A stretch of DNA of 64,000 bases, from NCBI RefSeq assembly GCF_002874535.1, contig NZ_CP025025.1:2651526-2715525 (forward strand). Reading direction: 5' to 3'. The DNA is from Mesobacillus jeotgali. Its GTDB lineage: Bacteria > Bacillota > Bacilli > Bacillales > Cytobacillaceae. The notes under the pieces were generated by a model that saw only the letters and a list, made by a program, of their open reading frames with translations, searched no databases and had not been told where the DNA came from. A program made the position numbers and the translations under genes. This document shows positions 59,343 through 64,000 of the stretch, piece after piece. How positions within the stretch are numbered: the first letter of the stretch is position 1; each line of letters opens with the position of its first letter.

Positions 59343-60764
59343 TCAATCTAGTTTGATTGATACAAGCTTAAGTTCAGTCATCTCTTCCAAAGCGTATTTA
59401 ATACCTTCTCTGCCGGTCCCGCTCATTTTGACACCGCCATAAGGCATATGATCAACACGGAATGTCGGAATATCATTGACCATCACACCGCCAACATGGA
59501 GGTTTTTCGCTGCTTTAAAGGCTTTTTGAAGATCATTTGTATAGACTCCTGCCTGCAGCCCGAACTTTGAGTCATTAACCTGTTCAATTGCATCATCGAA
59601 TTCTTTGAAGGTGTTGATATGGACAACGGGAGCGAATACTTCCTCACAGGAAATTTTATCAGTGCGCTGGGCATTTAGCAGCACAGTTGGCTTCAGAATT
59701 TGTCTTTCACTCTCTCCGCCATATACCAGCTCCGCTCCATTCTCCACCGCGTCCTGGATCCAGGCCTTTGCTCTTGTCACATCATTTTCGCTGATCATTG
59801 CAGCTAAATCTGTTTGCTCATCCAGTGGATCTCCCACTTTCAGTTTGCCAGCTTCTTCAATAAACAAAGATACAAATTCATCAGAGATCTTTTCGTGGAC
59901 GAAAATTCTCTGGATAGAAATGCAAACCTGGCCCTGATTTGAAAAGGCTCCCGTAACGACTCTTGGCATCACCTTGTTCAGGTCGGTTCCTTCATCGACA
60001 ATCAACGCTGAGTTAGATCCGAGTTCAAGTGTGACACGTTTTAATCCTGCATTTTCACGGAGGTGCTTCCCCACTTCAGGACTGCCAGTAAAAGTGACCA
60101 TTTTTACCCGGTCATCGTCAACCAGCACATCGCCAACATTTTTTCCGCTGCCAGTCACTACATTTAAAGCACCCGCAGGAAGTCCTGCCTGATGGAAATA
60201 GGAAGCAATTTTATAGGCGGATAACGGCGTCTGACTGGCTGGCTTAAGGACTACTGTATTTCCTGCAGCGATTGCTGGACCGACCTTATGGGCCACCAGG
60301 TTCATCGGAAAGTTGAAAGGTGTGATTGCAGCAATTACTCCCAGCGGTTCCCTTACAGTATAGGCCACTCTTCCCTCGCCTCCAGGAGCCGCATCCATCG
60401 GGATTGTTTCGCCATGGAGCCTCCTGGCCTCTTCTGATGCAAATGTATAGGTCATGATCGTACGGTCCACTTCACCACGAGCGGCTTTCAACGGTTTGGA
60501 GGATTCCTCAGCGATAAGCCTGGCACATTCTTCCCTGTCCTCCTGGATTAATTCAGCCACTCGCCGAAGGATATCGGAACGCTTATGGGCATCCATATCT
60601 GCCATTTGTCTTGCCGCTCCGGCAGCTGCATCAATCGCTCTTGTTACATCTTCCTTGCTTGCCTCTGATACATCGGCAATATTCTGTCCATTAAAAGGAT
60701 TTGAAAGCGGACGATATTTTTCTGTTTCCACGTTCTCTCCGTTAATCCATAAACTCTGTTTCAT
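59343..60764 (-). CDS. NAD-dependent aldehyde dehydrogenase
   Basis: 473 residues. Catalytic Glu in LELGSNSALIV, Cys in NQGQVCISIQR, and NAD-binding FTGSPEVGKHL. Full length. In the kam context it probably oxidises an aldehyde derived from lysine breakdown (semialdehyde type); the exact substrate is not determined. Confidence 0.92.
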   Translation of the reverse strand: MKQSLWINGENVETEKYRPLSNPFNGQNIADVSEASKEDVTRAIDAAAGAARQMADMDAHKRSDILRRVAELIQEDREECARLIAEESSKPLKAARGEVDRTIMTYTFASEEARRLHGETIPMDAAPGGEGRVAYTVREPLGVIAAITPFNFPMNLVAHKVGPAIAAGNTVVLKPASQTPLSAYKIASYFHQAGLPAGALNVVTGSGKNVGDVLVDDDRVKMVTFTGSPEVGKHLRENAGLKRVTLELGSNSALIVDEGTDLNKVMPRVVTGAFSNQGQVCISIQRIFVHEKISDEFVSLFIEEAGKLKVGDPLDEQTDLAAMISENDVTRAKAWIQDAVENGAELVYGGESERQILKPTVLLNAQRTDKISCEEVFAPVVHINTFKEFDDAIEQVNDSKFGLQAGVYTNDLQKAFKAAKNLHVGGVMVNDIPTFRVDHMPYGGVKMSGTGREGIKYALEEMTELKLVSIKLD

Positions 60765-60776
60765 TTTCTTCCCCTC

Positions 60777-62135
60777 CTACCTCTGGCAGCATTCAGTGAT
60801 TACTGATTCAAGTACATTGAAGCCTTCCTCAATTTGATCATCTGTTATAACCAGAGGAGCTAAAAGCCTGATTACATTCCCATAAAGACCAGCACTCATT
60901 AAAATTAATCCTCGCTGATGTGCTTTCGCAAGAATTTCCCTTACGATTTGTCCGTTAGGTTGATCATTATTATCGAAAAACTCAATCGCACACATAGCTC
61001 CTAAAGAACGGATATCACCAATCTCCGGGAAACAGTCTGCCAGCTCGCCGAACCTTTCCTGAAACTTCTCGCCGAACAGGTTCGCCCTATCAAGAAGTTT
61101 CTGTTCTTCTATCATTTTAACGACTTCTATTGCCGCTACACAACCAAGAGGACTTCCGCCAAAGGTTCCGCCAATTTCCCCTATACCTGCAGAATCCATA
61201 ATTTCAGCCTTTCCTGTTACCGCACTGATTGGCAGCCCGGCAGCAATCGATTTGGACATTGTCATCAAATCAGGAACGACATCGTAATGCTCCATCGCAA
61301 ACATCTTCCCTGTCCTGCCAAAACCGGTTTGAATTTCATCCGCAATAAAAAGAATGCCATACTGTTCACAAATCCTCTTCACACCTTGAACAAAGCTCTT
61401 GGATGGAATATTAAAACCTCCTTCACCCTGGATCGGTTCCATTATGACCGCCGCAATTTCGGTACCAGGAACCTCGCTAAGGAAAAAGGTCTCAAACCTT
61501 TTCAGCATAAATGCATCGAGTTCATCAGGTTCCATGGCTTTTTCTTGAGAATACACGGGGTACGGCCATTTATATGTTTCTGGTGCGAATGGTCCGAACT
61601 GGTACTTATATGGTTTAACCTTGCTAGTCAGGGACATTGCCATATAGGTCCTTCCATGAAAGCCTCGTTCAAATGAAATGATTCCTTTCCGTCCTGAAAA
61701 CTTCCTGGCTATTTTAATCGCATTCTCTACCGCTTCAGCTCCGCTGCTAAGGAAAAAAGTTTTTTTATCATGAGTCCCTGGGGTGATTTTATTAAGCAAC
61801 TCCGACAATTCTATATAAGGTTCATACATCATCACATGGAAGCAAGGGTGAAGATAGCGGTCGATCTGCTCATGAAGTGCGCTTACAACCTCAGGTGGAC
61901 AGTGACCTACATTCAGTGTGCCAATTGCACCCGCAAAATCGATGAATGTGTTTCCATCGACATCCGTCAATAATGCACCTTCGCCTCTTTCCGCAAACGA
62001 CTTGATTGTATTGAACGGTCCAACAGGAACATTCTTTTCTTTTCTTTCCAGCAATTTCATTGCCTTTGGACCAGGAATGGCCGTCCTTATCTTGATATCT
62101 CCCACTTTTTGACTCCCCCTCATCCTTATTCGCAT
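60777..62135 (-). CDS. Class III aminotransferase (4-aminobutyrate type)
   Basis: 452 residues. PLP-site motifs: LSSGAEAVENAIKIAR, FIADEIQTGFGRTGKMFAM and Lys in TMSKSIAAGLPI. Related to GabT/YodT. It is 12 bases upstream of the aldehyde dehydrogenase, and the pair would act on an omega-amino acid of lysine degradation. The start may be Met 4 or later. Confidence 0.92.
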   Translation of the reverse strand: MRIRMRGSQKVGDIKIRTAIPGPKAMKLLERKEKNVPVGPFNTIKSFAERGEGALLTDVDGNTFIDFAGAIGTLNVGHCPPEVVSALHEQIDRYLHPCFHVMMYEPYIELSELLNKITPGTHDKKTFFLSSGAEAVENAIKIARKFSGRKGIISFERGFHGRTYMAMSLTSKVKPYKYQFGPFAPETYKWPYPVYSQEKAMEPDELDAFMLKRFETFFLSEVPGTEIAAVIMEPIQGEGGFNIPSKSFVQGVKRICEQYGILFIADEIQTGFGRTGKMFAMEHYDVVPDLMTMSKSIAAGLPISAVTGKAEIMDSAGIGEIGGTFGGSPLGCVAAIEVVKMIEEQKLLDRANLFGEKFQERFGELADCFPEIGDIRSLGAMCAIEFFDNNDQPNGQIVREILAKAHQRGLILMSAGLYGNVIRLLAPLVITDDQIEEGFNVLESVITECCQR

Positions 62136-62238
62136 TTTCAGGTCCGCTTTATAATATAGGTATCTATGCTCTTTGAGACTGGACTTTGAAATAACTCTTT
62201 AAATCCCGGAATCTGTTTTTTCATCTGCGTTAACGGGC

Positions 62239-63531
62239 TTATTCGCTGATTTCACACCATCTAAGCAGTGCCAGTGCAATGATTTCTGCCGCTTCGAAAA
62301 CATCTTCCAGCTTGATGTATTCATTCGCCTGATGTGCCGTTTCCGTTACCCCCGGTCCAAATACCACTACAGGCACTCCCCCGACCTTGGAAAGGATGCC
62401 GCCATCTGTAGCCCATGGAGATGCTTCGATTAATGGAGACTGTTCCTTAATTTCCTTAAAGCTTTCGGAGAGGACATGAATCAGCTCATGTTCCGGATCC
62501 AGGTCGCCTGGCAGCCAACTTGCACCAAACCATTCAAGTTCAGGCATATTTTCTTTCAACCAGGAATCTTCGCTGCAGACATCGACAATAGCTTCATACA
62601 TTTCACGCTTTGCCGCTTCCTGTGTTTCATTAGGTGCCACCCCCATCCTGCCCTCAATGACCGCTAAATCAGGTACAGATGATGGCCAGTCTCCGGCATT
62701 GATTTTTCCGATATTAATAGGAATAGGAATGGGTATACTCTCAAAAAACGGATCTGTGATTCTTTCATTTCTCTGAGACTCCAAGCTTCTCAGTCTATCA
62801 ATCACTAGCATCGCTTTCTCAATTGCATTGACACCTTCATACCTCGTTCCGCCATGCGCCCCTTTTCCTTTTACTGAAATCCTGAACCACATCGACCCTT
62901 GTTGCTTTGGAAAAAGCTTCATATTCGTAGGTTCAGGGATGATTGCAGCATCCGCTTTATAACCGCGCAGGACTGTGGCAAGTGTGCCCGCTCCACCACT
63001 TTCTTCTTCAATCACACTCTGAAAAATGACATCGCCCTTTAACTTTATTCCTGAATTTTTTATTGCCTCCATTGCCATGAGCAGTGAAGTTGTGCCACCC
63101 TTCATATCTGTCGAACCTCTGCCAAACAACTTGCCGCATTCAATGTGTCCGCTAAAAGCATCTTTATCCCAATCTTTTGGGTCGCCTGCTGGAACAACAT
63201 CGATATGACCATTAAGGATCATCGACCTGCCTCCACCAGTTCCCCTCAATATTCCTACAGCATTCGGGTTTCCATTGAAATCTTTTCGGTCAGAACAAAA
63301 CGCCGGGTGAACAGTCAATCCGCTATTCCCAATTTCCCAAATATCCATTTCCAGTCCCAGCTCACGGCATTTTTCAATAATGACCGCCTGTGCACCACTT
63401 TCATTACCTCTTGTACTTGCTTCCTGGACTAATTTTTGCAAAAGCCGTGTCCCTCTTATTCTGCTTTCCTTAATGTAATTTCTCACCTTTTGCCCAGCAG
63501 ATTGCACGATATCAGCCCCTTTAATATTCAA
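62239..63531 (-). CDS. M20-family deacetylase/peptidase (YodQ-like)
   Basis: 430 residues. Metal ligands: His in LNGHIDVVPAGD, Asp in GRGSTDMKGG, EE in VIEEESGGAGT, with a late His in ETAHQANEY. ArgE/DapE relatives. In the B. subtilis yod cluster the homologue is next to ablB and presumed to remove the acetyl group. It overlaps the CoA transferase gene by 11 bases. Confidence 0.9.
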   Translation of the reverse strand: MNIKGADIVQSAGQKVRNYIKESRIRGTRLLQKLVQEASTRGNESGAQAVIIEKCRELGLEMDIWEIGNSGLTVHPAFCSDRKDFNGNPNAVGILRGTGGGRSMILNGHIDVVPAGDPKDWDKDAFSGHIECGKLFGRGSTDMKGGTTSLLMAMEAIKNSGIKLKGDVIFQSVIEEESGGAGTLATVLRGYKADAAIIPEPTNMKLFPKQQGSMWFRISVKGKGAHGGTRYEGVNAIEKAMLVIDRLRSLESQRNERITDPFFESIPIPIPINIGKINAGDWPSSVPDLAVIEGRMGVAPNETQEAAKREMYEAIVDVCSEDSWLKENMPELEWFGASWLPGDLDPEHELIHVLSESFKEIKEQSPLIEASPWATDGGILSKVGGVPVVVFGPGVTETAHQANEYIKLEDVFEAAEIIALALLRWCEISE

Positions 63532-64000
63532 TAATCCGGATATCCTCGACGATTGAAAAATCGCACGCGGTTTTAGCAGTAACTTCAGTTACAGTATGTG
63601 GCGCAAAAAGTTCAGACAGAAGCAAGAATTCTTCATGTATTTTAAAAACTGCGAGATCCGTGATAATAATGTCGACACATTTTTCAGCGGTCAGAGGCAA
63701 TGTGCACGATTCCATTATTTTAGGTACACCATTTTTGTCTGTATGGTTCATCAATACCGCTACTTTTCCTGCTTTTTGTGCCAGTTCCATCGCTCCACCC
63801 ATGCCGGGCACCTTTTTGCCGGGAACGATCCAATTCGCCAGGTCTCCTTTTTGGCTAACCTGCAAGGAACCGAGAATGGTAAGGTCTACCCTGCCTCTCC
63901 GAATCATTCCGAATGCTACTGAACTATCACAATAAGAGGAACCTTCCATGACCGTAACTGGGAAACCGCCAGCATTACACAGGTTTTCATCCTCCAGCCC
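63521..64000 (-). CDS. CoA transferase subunit B, partial (window edge)
   Basis: The frame is open from 64000 (DENLCNAGGFPVT) to the stop at 63521, so only the last 159 codons are seen. SYCDSSVAFGMIRRGRVDL and IVPGKKVPGMGGAMEL are typical of the beta subunit of acetoacetate/butyrate CoA transferases (YodR-like). The N-terminal catalytic Glu region lies outside the window. It is the most upstream gene visible of the kam operon. Confidence 0.92.
   Translation of the reverse strand, partial: GLEDENLCNAGGFPVTVMEGSSYCDSSVAFGMIRRGRVDLTILGSLQVSQKGDLANWIVPGKKVPGMGGAMELAQKAGKVAVLMNHTDKNGVPKIMESCTLPLTAEKCVDIIITDLAVFKIHEEFLLLSELFAPHTVTEVTAKTACDFSIVEDIRIIEY

Noticed and set aside
1-64000. tRNA or rRNA genes at element borders
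   Set aside because: None recognised; the attachment site is inside kamA, not a tRNA gene.

Overview
The window looks like a low-GC Gram-positive chromosome of the Bacillaceae (a relative of Bacillus, Mesobacillus or Cytobacillus). The grounds are strong GGAGG-type ribosome binding sites, a YokU protein, a sigma-54 controlled lysine-degradation locus in the same style as the B. subtilis yod/kam cluster, and Bacillus-type signal peptidase, ECF sigma and MFS genes. No rRNA, tRNA, CRISPR array or phage structural gene was seen.

Layout. (1) 1-2066, left flank: an unknown gene, then yokU and the 3' third of kamA (lysine 2,3-aminomutase), both on the minus strand. (2) About 2067-55799, a 53.7-kb integrated element. 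It splits the host kamA: the 5' two thirds lie at 55795-56795 and the 3' third at 1661-2071, and the two halves share only GGGAC (plus strand) at the junctions. A large serine recombinase at 54145-55713 abuts the right junction. (3) 55800-64000, right flank: the host kam locus, all on the minus strand (CoA transferase subunit, M20 deacetylase, class III aminotransferase, aldehyde dehydrogenase, beta-lysine acetyltransferase ablB, sigma-54 activator, then the broken kamA behind a -24/-12 promoter).

Inside the element. From about 2236 to 44653 there is an unusual array: some 35-40 small transcription units, nearly all on the minus strand. They are separated by about 44 copies of a bipartite repeat. 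Read in gene direction, part A is an inverted repeat followed by a T-run (a built-in terminator) and part B is a shorter inverted repeat with loop GGKGCAG. Both contain a core like GAACTAACGG. The cargo is typical of gene cassettes: VOC/glyoxalase proteins, GNATs, NUDIX, deaminase, MerR, ArsR, MFS, ABC, ECF sigma, signal peptidase, DUF4304, DUF3885, DUF3139, DUF402, DUF5662, a RES-domain protein and many small membrane proteins. Several stop codons lie inside the repeats and several units are decayed. A solitary XerC/D-like tyrosine recombinase (31380-32219) sits in the middle, and an IS110-family element has landed between two repeat copies. The arrangement resembles an integron cassette array but has no recognisable IntI or canonical attC; I regard it as the main candidate for an undescribed system.

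The right part of the element (44766-55713) carries a complete sigma-54 promoter-kamA-yokU-terminator unit. It could replace the host function that integration destroys, under control of the host activator at 56971-58368. It also carries a stand-alone Mrr-type restriction endonuclease, a 48-residue gene with its ribosome binding site in a hairpin, a trio of tyrosine recombinases (RIT-like) and the serine recombinase. All functional statements are from reading the sequence and family knowledge; no database search was run.
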